From an uncultured Dorea sp. (lineage in GTDB: Bacteria > Bacillota > Clostridia > Lachnospirales > Lachnospiraceae), in the NCBI GenBank assembly GCA_910586965.1, contig CAJUMF010000037.1:1-34189 (forward strand): a DNA stretch of 34,189 nt. The letters run 5' to 3'. The notes beneath the pieces are model-generated. The model searched no databases, was not told where the DNA came from, and saw only the letters and a list, made by a program, of their open reading frames with translations. The translations under genes and the position numbers were made by a program. Shown here in pieces: positions 16,639 to 24,760 of this stretch. How positions within the stretch are numbered: position 1 is the stretch's first letter; the number at the start of each line of letters is the position of its first letter.

Positions 16639-16650
16639 CTGATCTTTTTG

Positions 16651-16836
16651 CTATTCTTCCACATCTATAACTGAAACCGGACATGCGTCCCTCGCCTCAA
16701 GCGCCGGCTTTTCATATTCCGGAGCAACATCCGCATATGCTTCCGCAACACCATCATCATTAAACCGAAACACCTCCGGACACGCCGCAACACAAGCACC
16801 GCAGGAAATACATCCTTCATTAACTTTTGCTTTCAT
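16651..16836 (-). CDS. Single-cluster [4Fe-4S] ferredoxin
   Basis: A 61-residue acidic electron carrier. The cluster ligands are Cys9, Cys12, Cys15 (GCISCGAC) and the distant Cys52 (ACPVSV); a fifth Cys at 19 is followed by Pro, as in the classic motif, and may be spare or form a disulfide. Only one cluster can be built. AGGAGG lies eight bases before the ATG. It follows the carbamate kinase gene by 66 bp in the same direction, but the partner oxidoreductase cannot be told from context. Confidence 0.92.
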   Translation of the reverse strand: MKAKVNEGCISCGACVAACPEVFRFNDDGVAEAYADVAPEYEKPALEARDACPVSVIDVEE

Positions 16837-16902
16837 AGGGAATTCCTCCTTGCATTTTTTCTTAGGATTCCCTCTTTTTCCAAAAATATACCTTCCGCCG
16901 GC

Positions 16903-17835
16903 TTATTCCTTTATCCAGGTCCCATTCTTCCCCTTCAAGGCATCTTTGAGACATTCGAATGACGTAATAACCGCCCGTCTCCCTTTTCGCTTCTCAATAA
17001 ACTCTACAGAGGCACTCAGCTTCGGAAGCATATTGTATTCTCCAAAATGTCCTTCCTCCATATACCTTTTTGCCTCTGCTATGGTGATATCACCAAGCGC
17101 TTCCTCATCCGGACGCCCTAGATTGATCTTAACCTTCTCAACACTGGTTAATATGATCAACTCATCCGCATTCACATCTTCCGCCATCTTACCCGCAATC
17201 AAATCTTTCTCGATCACGGCACTGGCTCCTTTCAGATGATTATCCTGCCGGAGTACAGGAATCCCCCCTCCTCCACAGGCAATGACAATCTGATCTGCGT
17301 CGAGCAATGTTCTGACAGCATCAATCTCAACAATGCTGACCGGATTCGGTGCTGATACAATCCTACGGTAACCTTTCCCAGTTTCTTCTACTACATAATT
17401 ACCTTTTTTTCGTTCCAGGTTCGCTTCCTCAGCATTCATATAACGCCCAAGGATCTTTGTAGGTGTGTAAAACGCCTCATCGTACGGATCTACAATTACT
17501 TGCGTAAGAATCGTACTTACCGTTCGATATATACCACGGTTCAATAATTCTTCACGGATTGCATTCTGCAAATCATAACCGATATATCCCTGACTCATCG
17601 CCGAACACACAGACATAGGCGCTGCAGTATAATCTTCATGAACCTTTCCAAACTCGTTCATCGCCGTATGAATCATACCAACCTGCGGAGCATTACTGTG
17701 GGTAATCGCAACTTGATAACCATCCTCGATCAGATCTGCTATCACTTTCGATGTTTTCCTTGTTGCTTCCATTTGCTTTGGAAGATTCGTCCCCAGTGCC
17801 CGATGCCCTAGCGCAACTACTACTCTTTTTTTCAT
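16903..17835 (-). CDS. arcC: Carbamate kinase
   Basis: Transfers phosphate between carbamoyl phosphate and ADP, making ATP at the end of arginine, agmatine or purine degradation. The 310-residue protein has the family landmarks: VALGHRALGT at the N-terminus (a variant of the more usual ALGGNAL), THSNAPQVG, MSQGYIGYDLQN, VDPYDEAFYTPTK, VIACGGGGIPV, LKGASAVIEKD and MLPKLSASVEFI. No arginine deiminase or ornithine carbamoyltransferase is next to it, so the source of carbamoyl phosphate is unknown. The ATG at 17835 has TTGAGGT eight bases ahead; longer in-frame starts would run through the tRNA-Pro gene that ends just 20 bp upstream and have to be rejected. Confidence 0.95.
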   Translation of the reverse strand: MKKRVVVALGHRALGTNLPKQMEATRKTSKVIADLIEDGYQVAITHSNAPQVGMIHTAMNEFGKVHEDYTAAPMSVCSAMSQGYIGYDLQNAIREELLNRGIYRTVSTILTQVIVDPYDEAFYTPTKILGRYMNAEEANLERKKGNYVVEETGKGYRRIVSAPNPVSIVEIDAVRTLLDADQIVIACGGGGIPVLRQDNHLKGASAVIEKDLIAGKMAEDVNADELIILTSVEKVKINLGRPDEEALGDITIAEAKRYMEEGHFGEYNMLPKLSASVEFIEKRKGRRAVITSFECLKDALKGKNGTWIKE

Positions 17836-17855
17836 ATGCTGTACCTCAAATACCA

Positions 17856-17930
17856 TCGGGGTAACAGGATTCGAACCTGCGACCTCACGGCCCCCAGCCG
17901 TGCGCTCTAACCAAACTGAGCCATACCCCG
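17856..17930 (-). tRNA. tRNA-Pro (anticodon GGG)
   Basis: A complete cloverleaf on the minus strand. The acceptor stem pairs CGGGGTA with TACCCCG, followed by discriminator A; the anticodon stem CACGG/CCGTG closes loop CTGGGGG, giving anticodon GGG for the codon CCC; the T arm contains GTTCGAATC. CCA is not encoded. The arcC start codon is only 20 bp downstream with no terminator between, so the tRNA and arcC probably share a transcript. Confidence 0.94.
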
Positions 17931-17938
17931 TTATTTTT

Positions 17939-17967
17939 ATTTTAACGAATTCCATCGAAGAAAGCAA
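17939..17967 (-). promoter_or_regulatory. Sigma-A promoter of tRNA-Pro and probably arcC
   Basis: On the minus strand, a -35 box TTGCTT (17967-17962), a 17-bp spacer and a -10 box TAAAAT (17944-17939) lie directly ahead of the tRNA. No separate promoter can be fitted in the 20 bp between tRNA and arcC. Confidence 0.7.
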
Positions 17968-18009
17968 GTGTTTTTTGAAAATCGCACATAGAAAATATAA
18001 TCAGCGAGA

Positions 18010-18049
18010 AAAATCTGCTGCCGAATATGCATATCCTGCAGCAGATTTT
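18010..18049 (-). terminator. Intrinsic terminator after the LPXTG surface-protein gene
   Basis: A perfect 12-bp stem (AAAATCTGCTGC at 18010-18021 with 18038-18049), a 16-nt loop and, on the minus strand, a TTTTTCTC tail. It follows the surface-protein stop codon by 17 bp. Confidence 0.85.
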
Positions 18050-18066
18050 CTCTCGTATTCTAAACC

Positions 18067-21000
18067 TTATCTCTTTAAAAACAGTTTTCTGAACTTTCTA
18101 AAAAACATCTTCCTACGCCGCCTTCTTAGTCTTCTTTTGCGTAACTGCAAAAGCCGTCCTCTGTGCCTGTTCCCCATATTTTTTCTAAAGGTCGAAGCAG
18201 CAACTCCGACACCAGATAATGATAACGCTGCTAAAGTCCCCACTATCGTAATCGGATCTCCTGTCTTTGGAAGAATTCCTGTCAACGTTTTCCCAGAGCT
18301 GCTTCCTTCTTCGATCCCACCCCCGGGGTTCTCCTCGGTGTCAGTACCCGGCCGGTTCGGCGGATCGGTTACAGGCGGCTCGGGCTCAGGCGGATTAGTT
18401 ACAGGTGTGTCTTTACCTATCGTATTCGTGAAAAGCGCCTGATCTAGATCACCATCCTGAATATCGCCCTTCCCTCCGTGTGCTGTCGTTGTATAACCAT
18501 CTTGATCGGCCTCTTTCTCTGAAACTGTATATTTTGTTCCTGCCGGCAGATCATAGATCGTAATATACTCATCATGACGCAATGTGACACTCTGTCCGCT
18601 TGAGATCTTTCCCTTTTTATCCCCGTCATAGGAAAATTCTCCTTCTAACGGCGTTCCATCTTCGTTGCTCAGCGTGATATCAAAGGTAAATCCCTTTGTC
18701 CGATCACCCTTTCCGGCAACTGTCTTGTGTACAAGCAGGAAACCTACTTCCGGCCACGGCTCCTTACTGTTGTAGAACGGCGCAAAGGCTGTAGCATCCT
18801 TAATCGCATCGCCCTCGGTCATACCTTCCTTGGGCAGAGGATACCACCCTTCCACTGACGTTTCCGTCACCGTATATTTTGCCCCTTCAGGAAGACCAAG
18901 GATTGTAATACTCTCATCATGATGGAGCGGAAACACCTTGCCGCTGGAAACGTACCCTGCTTTATCGGTGCCATAAAAATAATAATCCCCGGTAAGCTCT
19001 TTTCCATTCTTGTCAGTCAGCTTGATCTTGAACGTAAAATTCTTAATATAGTCCTTCTTATCAAGATTCGGTCCTTTAAGCATCTTACTGACTACCAGTT
19101 TCCCTGTATTGGTGTCCTCGATTGTCTGATCTGTCACTACCACAATATTCAGAAGACTGAATAGATTCGTTAAATCCGTATTTCCCAGATCATCTTTATT
19201 CGCGTCAAGTTTTGAATTCTCATACATAGGTGTGGTAAGCGCTTCGTAGTTCTGCTTCACCCGCGCACGGACAAAGCCCGTGTCTGAAACAAAGAATGGC
19301 TTGTAAAGCTTTCCTCCGTCTTCATCGTGAAGACCATAATCTACCACGGCATTTTTACCGTAATGAAGATTGATCGAACGCCAGACACCTGCTGTCTCTT
19401 CCAGCACAGCATCTTTCCAATCTTTTGCGAGCACTTCCTTATTCTCAGAAGGCTGCCGCTGCTGTATCGCAGTGATGTCCTGCAAAGTTATATCCACATC
19501 GCTATTCATAGCATATTGTTTCATGGTCTGAGTGAGTCTTCCTACACCAGCCATGACCGATACGCCGTCTTCTCTCGTACCAGCGTCTGCATAGATTGAA
19601 TGACTCCCCACTACGACCGGAACAACCGTAGAGTTTAGTGTACATCCTTCAGGTGCAGATAATTCTTTAAGATAGTAGCGGGTGCGTGCATAAGATGCCC
19701 ACATCATCTGCGCATGGCCTTCGCTTTTGTCGTCCGAAGGCGAAAAGATCAATGTGCCTTTTTGTCCGTTTATGGTGGCAGTAGTTCCCCGTGCAACAGG
19801 CTCTCCAGTACAAGCTTCATTACTATACAGTCCAAACTCGGCGCCATTATACGGCTTCCCGTCTTGGTCTATCTTCATCACCCAAAGCTCCCGCCGTTCA
19901 TTTGGAATATATATCAGGGAACGAAAATCCCGGGTCAACTGGCCTGCATTCAAAAAACTAAACCCTCTGCCGCTTCCGGTACCATCAACTGTCACACTCA
20001 TAATAGTCTCGAGCGTCTTTTCTGTGCCATTCTTCTTCACATAATCGCCCAAAGCTTTATAACGGGCCTTGGCATCATCTCCGCTGATTCCCATCTCCTG
20101 TAAAGCTTTCGGCTCAATAATCCCATAGATTATCTTCATATCTCCATCCGGATTGACAACTTGGTAACGATTCGCCAATCCCGGAAGGTCATCCAGAGTT
20201 CCTACTAAGCGAAAATTCTCATTATCCCAGGAAAGATTCCAGTCAGGGCAATCCGTATCTGCCGCCTGTTCCAGTACTGCGCGAAGCACCGCATCACGCC
20301 ATAATTCGACCGCCGCATCCGAACGGACTGTCGATGCCTTAAAACCACTTAAGTTACTGCCATACAGCGCTTCCCACATCTTATCCGAGCGCCGTTGCAA
20401 CATGGGTATAGCCACTGCCAGACCATCCCTTTGCTTTTTTGAACTGACCTCCTTTGTTGGGTCTTGCTCGATATTTCCAGTCGTCTCATTAAAATATCCA
20501 TAGGTAATTCTTCCCGTCCCGGTGTTATGCATGACAGAACAGGCATAGGCACCTGTTGTCCAGCGATTGGCAACAGAGAGCATTGAAGTATCCGAATCAT
20601 AATACAGGACAATATCTACAGGAAGTGTGCGATATCCGTCCGGAGTCTTCGTTTCCTTCAATATATAGCATTTTCGCCCATGATCAGCAAAATTAAAATA
20701 GTTTCCATCCTCATCAAGGAATCTGGCCGATCCATCTGAGGCCGTAGTGAGATGCACAAACGAACTTCCCTCTTTCTGCTTCACATAAAATTCCTCACCG
20801 TAATTTACTGCATTATCTGTATACAGACATTTAATTGCACCGGAAGCATCTGCTGTTGTCTCTTCCGCCGAATAGAGATCGAATTCCACCCCGCCAAGGG
20901 GCTTTCCGTCCTGATCCACCTTTTTTAACTGTTGATAAAGCAAAGGCTGAAGGTTAAAGCGCAACGCCAGGCTGGAGTCATAATTACCTCTCTCCAGATA

Positions 21001-23250
21001 AAACATCTTCAAAGTATGGCTGGTATTGCTGGCAAAGGTATTCCCCCTCCAAAGGGTTGCATCTTCTTTTCCTGCTTTTTTAAACTGTTCTTTCAGAGTT
21101 GTTGTCTGTACGGCATTCTCGTGGAGTTTGTCCACATCTACTGTCCCATCCGACTTATAAGGAAATCCATTCGTCTTCCAGCTCTGTCCGACCGAAATCT
21201 TCCCGTCCGAGAAATCGATCGTTCCATATATCTCACTGTGGATTCCGCCCATATCAAGCACCAGTACATCATCGATAAATATCCATACATCATCATCTCC
21301 TGAGAACTGGAAAGACATAGGAGTATTGCCGGTCTTTCCTGTATTGACCACTCCATTCAGAGGCTGCCTGAAGTCAACATTTACCGTCATACCCAGATGA
21401 TGGTTCATGTATTCAGCCGCTGTCGTCAGATTGCTGCTTGTGATACTTTCACTGTTGCTGAGATTTTTGCCCTCCACCAGGTCGAAAACCTGTGCTCCTG
21501 TATTAAATGGCAGGAAATTTCCGATGCTCCGTCCTCCAGTGAATCCACCATTTTCATAACTCTTATCTGTACGGTCAACTGCGGGAGCGTCATAAAGCAC
21601 AAACCGATTGTCGTCCTTATCATATTCTGCAAAGTTCTTCCGCATATCGTAGTAATAATACCCATTATTATCAATCTGGAACAAACCCTTTACATCTTCA
21701 TGCTGACGTTTGTTCCCAATTTCTATCTTCGGATCAAACAAATAATCCAACGAAGCACTGTTTCCCGATGCCTTCCAATTGTTGATGACGGTATTGCTGA
21801 TGTTCTTCTGATTCACACTTGCCGGATTGCCATCTTCATGGTCGCCGCAAAGATCCCATCTGCCAATTCCTTCATAACCGTCAATGGATTTCTCCATCTC
21901 TGCTTCATCGAGGACCGGATAACCCTCTTCAAGAACCGGCTTTACCATTCCGGACATACCCGCTTTTGCCTTACCGTAATCCGACATTGCCCCGGCACCC
22001 TTATTCCAATAGCCTGCATGGATATTCCCGTCCCCGAAAATCATCAGCCTTCCCTGATTGATTCCTTTGTTCCAATCAGACACACCTGTATGTCCCCGTC
22101 CCCTCGAATCGTGAGACGTGTCACTCTTTCCCAAAAGATCATCGTCGCCTTTGGCTCCGTCTTTGTCCACCCAGTAATCAAATAAGTTTACCGTCGTATT
22201 CAACGGATTAGCGCTGGTTACTGTATGTTCTTCCAGGTGCAGCTCATGTAAGGTAATTGTAAGATTAAGAATGCCCTCAACTTGTGAAGTATCATTCCCA
22301 TCAGGCAAACTCGTGTTATTCGAATTCACACATATTTCATACCCAGGATTTGAGACCGGCTTAGCTTCAAATGTAAGAGATGTATTATCTTTAATGCCGC
22401 CCGCCTTATCTACAACTTCTTCAATATCTCCCCAGTCTATTCTCACATACCCATATGGTTTCCCGGAAGGAACTTCGTCAGGCGCTAACGTAAACCCCGC
22501 ATCCACTAACTCTTGACTATAGAACCCCCAGCATTTGATTTGAGTAGGGAGTACTGACTTCATCTTCTGTATCAGCAGATCACGGTCGGATGTAATTGCC
22601 AGATAATAATCCATAGAATATTGAAAGTTTGATTCACTAATCTCAGAACCGCCGCGGGATACGTAACTCCAGCCATTCACATATTTTTTCTTGTCAGCAT
22701 ATATTTCTCCCCCACCCAATTCTGCTGTTACTTTCAAGGCAGGCGCTTTATCTCCCAGAGCGTAGTCTTTAGGCATCTCTGCCTTCAGCGTATAGCTACC
22801 CTCATACGCACCTTTTTTAGGAAATTCTTCAAGGTTCCACGTCAAAGATAATTCCTTTTCCGTGCCGTCCGACATCTCAGCCTTAATCTTTTCCGGCAGC
22901 ATCCCAGCCAGCAGATCACGGGTAACCGGATTCTCTTTACTCGCTCCGGGAATCCCAAGTCCCCAGACTCCGGTCTGTTCATCCAAAATCAGGCTGTCGC
23001 CTTCCCAGTTCCATGAAACTACCGTCAAATCGGAGCTTTTTATATCTTTTGTCTCTTCTTTGCATATGTCACAGACAAACTCACATGAATCATCCGGTTT
23101 CTCCTCTGTATAACCGCACTCTTCTGTATGCTTCGGATGGTGCTCACATAGACCATCCTCTTTTGAAGCGGTAACACTTATACAACATAGTGATAGAACA
23201 ATGGCAAATACCAACGCCCCTGACAGCATCTTTAACTTGCCGATCTGCAT
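18067..23250 (-). CDS. Large LPXTG-anchored surface protein with fibro-slime/PA14, SpaA-like and pilin-linkage domains
   Basis: A 1727-residue exported adhesin or pilin-like protein. Approximate order: signal peptide (1-30), Cys/His-rich segment (CEHHPKHTEECGY, about 34-46, plus further CxxC), unassigned beta-rich region, fibro-slime/PA14 domain (about 645-755: FQFSGDDDVWIFIDDVLVLD, then LKMFYLERGNYDSSL), SpaA-like prealbumin domain (about 773-890), a second one (about 1123-1213), two streptococcal-pilin-type isopeptide linkage domains (about 1382-1497 and 1502-1610, each with FTF...YTV(T/S)E), a Pro-rich wall spacer, LPKTG at 1660-1664 and a hydrophobic span. The last 41 residues hold 21 Arg or Lys and look frame-shifted (see finding at 18179-18184). 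The start at 23250 is eight bases after GAGGAGG. No sortase gene is in the window. Confidence 0.88.
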   Translation of the reverse strand: MQIGKLKMLSGALVFAIVLSLCCISVTASKEDGLCEHHPKHTEECGYTEEKPDDSCEFVCDICKEETKDIKSSDLTVVSWNWEGDSLILDEQTGVWGLGIPGASKENPVTRDLLAGMLPEKIKAEMSDGTEKELSLTWNLEEFPKKGAYEGSYTLKAEMPKDYALGDKAPALKVTAELGGGEIYADKKKYVNGWSYVSRGGSEISESNFQYSMDYYLAITSDRDLLIQKMKSVLPTQIKCWGFYSQELVDAGFTLAPDEVPSGKPYGYVRIDWGDIEEVVDKAGGIKDNTSLTFEAKPVSNPGYEICVNSNNTSLPDGNDTSQVEGILNLTITLHELHLEEHTVTSANPLNTTVNLFDYWVDKDGAKGDDDLLGKSDTSHDSRGRGHTGVSDWNKGINQGRLMIFGDGNIHAGYWNKGAGAMSDYGKAKAGMSGMVKPVLEEGYPVLDEAEMEKSIDGYEGIGRWDLCGDHEDGNPASVNQKNISNTVINNWKASGNSASLDYLFDPKIEIGNKRQHEDVKGLFQIDNNGYYYYDMRKNFAEYDKDDNRFVLYDAPAVDRTDKSYENGGFTGGRSIGNFLPFNTGAQVFDLVEGKNLSNSESITSSNLTTAAEYMNHHLGMTVNVDFRQPLNGVVNTGKTGNTPMSFQFSGDDDVWIFIDDVLVLDMGGIHSEIYGTIDFSDGKISVGQSWKTNGFPYKSDGTVDVDKLHENAVQTTTLKEQFKKAGKEDATLWRGNTFASNTSHTLKMFYLERGNYDSSLALRFNLQPLLYQQLKKVDQDGKPLGGVEFDLYSAEETTADASGAIKCLYTDNAVNYGEEFYVKQKEGSSFVHLTTASDGSARFLDEDGNYFNFADHGRKCYILKETKTPDGYRTLPVDIVLYYDSDTSMLSVANRWTTGAYACSVMHNTGTGRITYGYFNETTGNIEQDPTKEVSSKKQRDGLAVAIPMLQRRSDKMWEALYGSNLSGFKASTVRSDAAVELWRDAVLRAVLEQAADTDCPDWNLSWDNENFRLVGTLDDLPGLANRYQVVNPDGDMKIIYGIIEPKALQEMGISGDDAKARYKALGDYVKKNGTEKTLETIMSVTVDGTGSGRGFSFLNAGQLTRDFRSLIYIPNERRELWVMKIDQDGKPYNGAEFGLYSNEACTGEPVARGTTATINGQKGTLIFSPSDDKSEGHAQMMWASYARTRYYLKELSAPEGCTLNSTVVPVVVGSHSIYADAGTREDGVSVMAGVGRLTQTMKQYAMNSDVDITLQDITAIQQRQPSENKEVLAKDWKDAVLEETAGVWRSINLHYGKNAVVDYGLHDEDGGKLYKPFFVSDTGFVRARVKQNYEALTTPMYENSKLDANKDDLGNTDLTNLFSLLNIVVVTDQTIEDTNTGKLVVSKMLKGPNLDKKDYIKNFTFKIKLTDKNGKELTGDYYFYGTDKAGYVSSGKVFPLHHDESITILGLPEGAKYTVTETSVEGWYPLPKEGMTEGDAIKDATAFAPFYNSKEPWPEVGFLLVHKTVAGKGDRTKGFTFDITLSNEDGTPLEGEFSYDGDKKGKISSGQSVTLRHDEYITIYDLPAGTKYTVSEKEADQDGYTTTAHGGKGDIQDGDLDQALFTNTIGKDTPVTNPPEPEPPVTDPPNRPGTDTEENPGGGIEEGSSSGKTLTGILPKTGDPITIVGTLAALSLSGVGVAASTFRKNMGNRHRGRLLQLRKRRLRRRRRKMFFRKFRKLFLKR

Positions 23251-23487
23251 TGATTTATCCTCCTCGTACCTAAAATATAAGAAACATCTACTGTACTTTC
23301 GAGCCAAAATATGATGTATAGCTAATTTTTCTTTAGTTATACATTATACTACAAACTTTGACCATCCACAATTATTTGATAATAATTTCTCAATTATTTT
23401 GCAAACAAAGTAATACTGGTCGTCAGGCCTTAAACCTGTTACAATACTGTTAACATTCAGATTGCGTATTCGAAAGGAGTTCTTATT

Positions 23488-24291
23488 ATGATGAAAGTAA
23501 TTGTAGTCGGTCCCAGAGGAAAGATGGGGAAATTAATCACACAGGTTGCCGCTTCCAGAGATGATATGCAGCTCGTTGGAGGCGTAGCCCCTGCAGGGCG
23601 GGATTATATCGGAAGCGATCTCGGAACGGTTGCCATGACGGGAAGAGAACTTGGTGTTCCCGTTGTGGATGACTTAGAAAGTATTATCGACAATTGTGAC
23701 GTTATCATCGATTTCTCCACAAAGGAGATGGCCGCGACAGTCCTTGACCTTGCTATCGCCCACAAAAAGGCACTTGTATGCGGCACAACAGGTTTCTCCC
23801 CGGAAGAAATGGAACGTTTTAAAGATGCTGCCAACCAAATCCCCATGCTCTATGCCGCCAACACTTCAAAGCTGGTAAATATCATGAACAAACTTCTAGA
23901 ACTGGTAACCTCCACTGTCGGAAGAGAACTCGACATCGAGATCCTGGAAATGCACGACCAATGGAAGAAAGATGCTCCCAGCGGGACTTCTAGAGAAATG
24001 GGGGAGATCATGGCGCAGACTTTAGGGAAGGAGCTTACTGACATGGCTGTATATGGACGGGAAGGTGCTTCTCCCCGCGTGCCTGGCTCCATCGGATACC
24101 ATTCTCTTAGAGCCGGCAATATACCAAGCAGCCACACGGTATTCTTTGGGGGCATGGGTGAACGACTCGAAATCACACACCATTCCTACAACTGGGAATG
24201 CTTTGCCAGAGGCGCTTGTGACTGCGCCGCATATCTTGAAGGGAAAACACCAGGATATTACACCATAAAAGATGTACTGAATTTATCATAA
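23488..24291 (+). CDS. dapB: 4-hydroxy-tetrahydrodipicolinate reductase-like protein, divergent
   Basis: A DapB-family NAD(P)H reductase (267 residues) of the diaminopimelate/lysine pathway. Seen: the dinucleotide-binding GPRGKMG (8-14), DFSTKE, CGTTGF (98-103) and MHDQWKKDAPSGTS with the catalytic His156 and Lys160. Two expected substrate-binding positions differ: the second His of the usual HH pair is Asp157, and the C-terminal Arg region (normally SRxxFAxGA) reads NWECFARGA. NTSKLVN also replaces the usual NFS motif. AAGGAG lies eight bases before the first ATG. It may be the working DapB of this lineage or a paralog; DapL and DapF are elsewhere in the window, and no dapA is adjacent. Confidence 0.85.
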   Translation: MMKVIVVGPRGKMGKLITQVAASRDDMQLVGGVAPAGRDYIGSDLGTVAMTGRELGVPVVDDLESIIDNCDVIIDFSTKEMAATVLDLAIAHKKALVCGTTGFSPEEMERFKDAANQIPMLYAANTSKLVNIMNKLLELVTSTVGRELDIEILEMHDQWKKDAPSGTSREMGEIMAQTLGKELTDMAVYGREGASPRVPGSIGYHSLRAGNIPSSHTVFFGGMGERLEITHHSYNWECFARGACDCAAYLEGKTPGYYTIKDVLNLS

Positions 24292-24296
24292 GTATA

Positions 24297-24325
24297 TTGC
24301 ATTTTTTATCTGCATGTAGTATAAT
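24297..24325 (+). promoter_or_regulatory. Sigma-A promoter of the ybjQ-like gene
   Basis: A -35 box TTGCAT (24297-24302), a 17-bp spacer and a perfect -10 box TATAAT (24320-24325) begin five bases after the dapB stop codon. The -10 box overlaps the left end of a 30-bp palindrome. Confidence 0.8.
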
Positions 24326-24350
24326 TGTATTATTAAAATAATACAATTAT
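24321..24350. repeat. Perfect 30-bp palindrome over the -10 box and start site
   Basis: ATAATTGTATTATT and its exact reverse complement meet around a 2-bp centre. It covers most of the -10 box and the expected transcription start of the ybjQ-like gene, the position of a classic operator. It holds only A/T pairs apart from two GC pairs, so it would be a poor terminator for dapB. The RNA form would be a hairpin directly before the ribosome site. Confidence 0.75.
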
Positions 24351-24369
24351 TTAAACAGGAGGGCATTCG

Positions 24370-24681
24370 ATGATTTTAGTAAATACAGATTATATTACCG
24401 GGAAAAATTTTGAGATGATAGGCCTTGTGCGAGGAACAATGATTCAGTCCGTACATTTCGGAAAAGACATTATGAACAGTTTTAAAACACTTGTAGGCGG
24501 CGAACTTACCTCTTATACAGAGATGATGAACGAAGCCAGAGCAGTCGCTACTAAGCGAATGGTTGACGATGCACAGGCTATGGGCGCAGACGCAGTGATC
24601 AATATCCGTTATGCATCCAGTTCGGTTACACAGGGAGCTGCAGAAGTTATGGCATATGGAACTGCCGTCAAATTCGTCTAA
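24370..24681 (+). CDS. YbjQ/UPF0145 family protein
   Basis: A 103-residue member of the YbjQ (UPF0145, formerly DUF74) family, small cytoplasmic proteins that form pentameric rings and are sometimes called heavy-metal-binding without firm proof. Family landmarks: the opening VNTDYITGKNFEMIGLVRG, the LVGGELTSYTEMMNEAR motif and ADAVINIRY. The length is normal. AGGAGG precedes the ATG. It has its own strong promoter with an overlapping palindrome and a terminator shared with the convergent coiled-coil gene. Function unknown. Confidence 0.9.
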   Translation: MILVNTDYITGKNFEMIGLVRGTMIQSVHFGKDIMNSFKTLVGGELTSYTEMMNEARAVATKRMVDDAQAMGADAVINIRYASSSVTQGAAEVMAYGTAVKFV

Positions 24682-24703
24682 AAGATATGGTAAGAAGCAT
24701 ATG

Positions 24704-24745
24704 AAAAATGCTGGTATTTGGATATTCCAAAATACCAGCATTTTT
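24704..24745. terminator. Bidirectional intrinsic terminator
   Basis: A perfect 16-bp stem (24704-24719 with 24730-24745) whose outer part is AAAAATGC/GCATTTTT, so each strand ends in five Ts. It lies between the convergent ybjQ-like gene and the coiled-coil gene. Confidence 0.88.
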
Positions 24746-24760
24746 GTATCATACTTTTCT

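Noticed and set aside
17836..17967. Extended N-terminus for carbamate kinase
   Set aside because: The extra codons are the tRNA-Pro gene read in frame. The kinase motif begins just after the ATG at 17835, which has its own ribosome site.
18067..18190. Arg-rich tail read as a novel nucleic-acid-binding or antimicrobial domain
   Set aside because: A one-base change in the adjacent homopolymer gives an ordinary sorting-signal tail and an earlier stop codon, which is the simpler explanation.
21397..22185. 262-codon plus-strand reading frame inside the LPXTG gene
   Set aside because: It lies antisense to the middle of a well-supported surface protein and has no start signal. Its composition reflects the reverse complement of that gene.
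23251..23487. Lysine riboswitch or T-box upstream of dapB
   Set aside because: The region is short and AT-rich and shows neither a T-box motif nor a five-helix lysine aptamer. Only a TACAAT (23440-23445) with a poor -35 box can be seen.
24321..24350. 30-bp palindrome as the dapB terminator
   Set aside because: Its stem is almost only A/T and it overlaps a perfect -10 box of the next gene, so an operator fits better.
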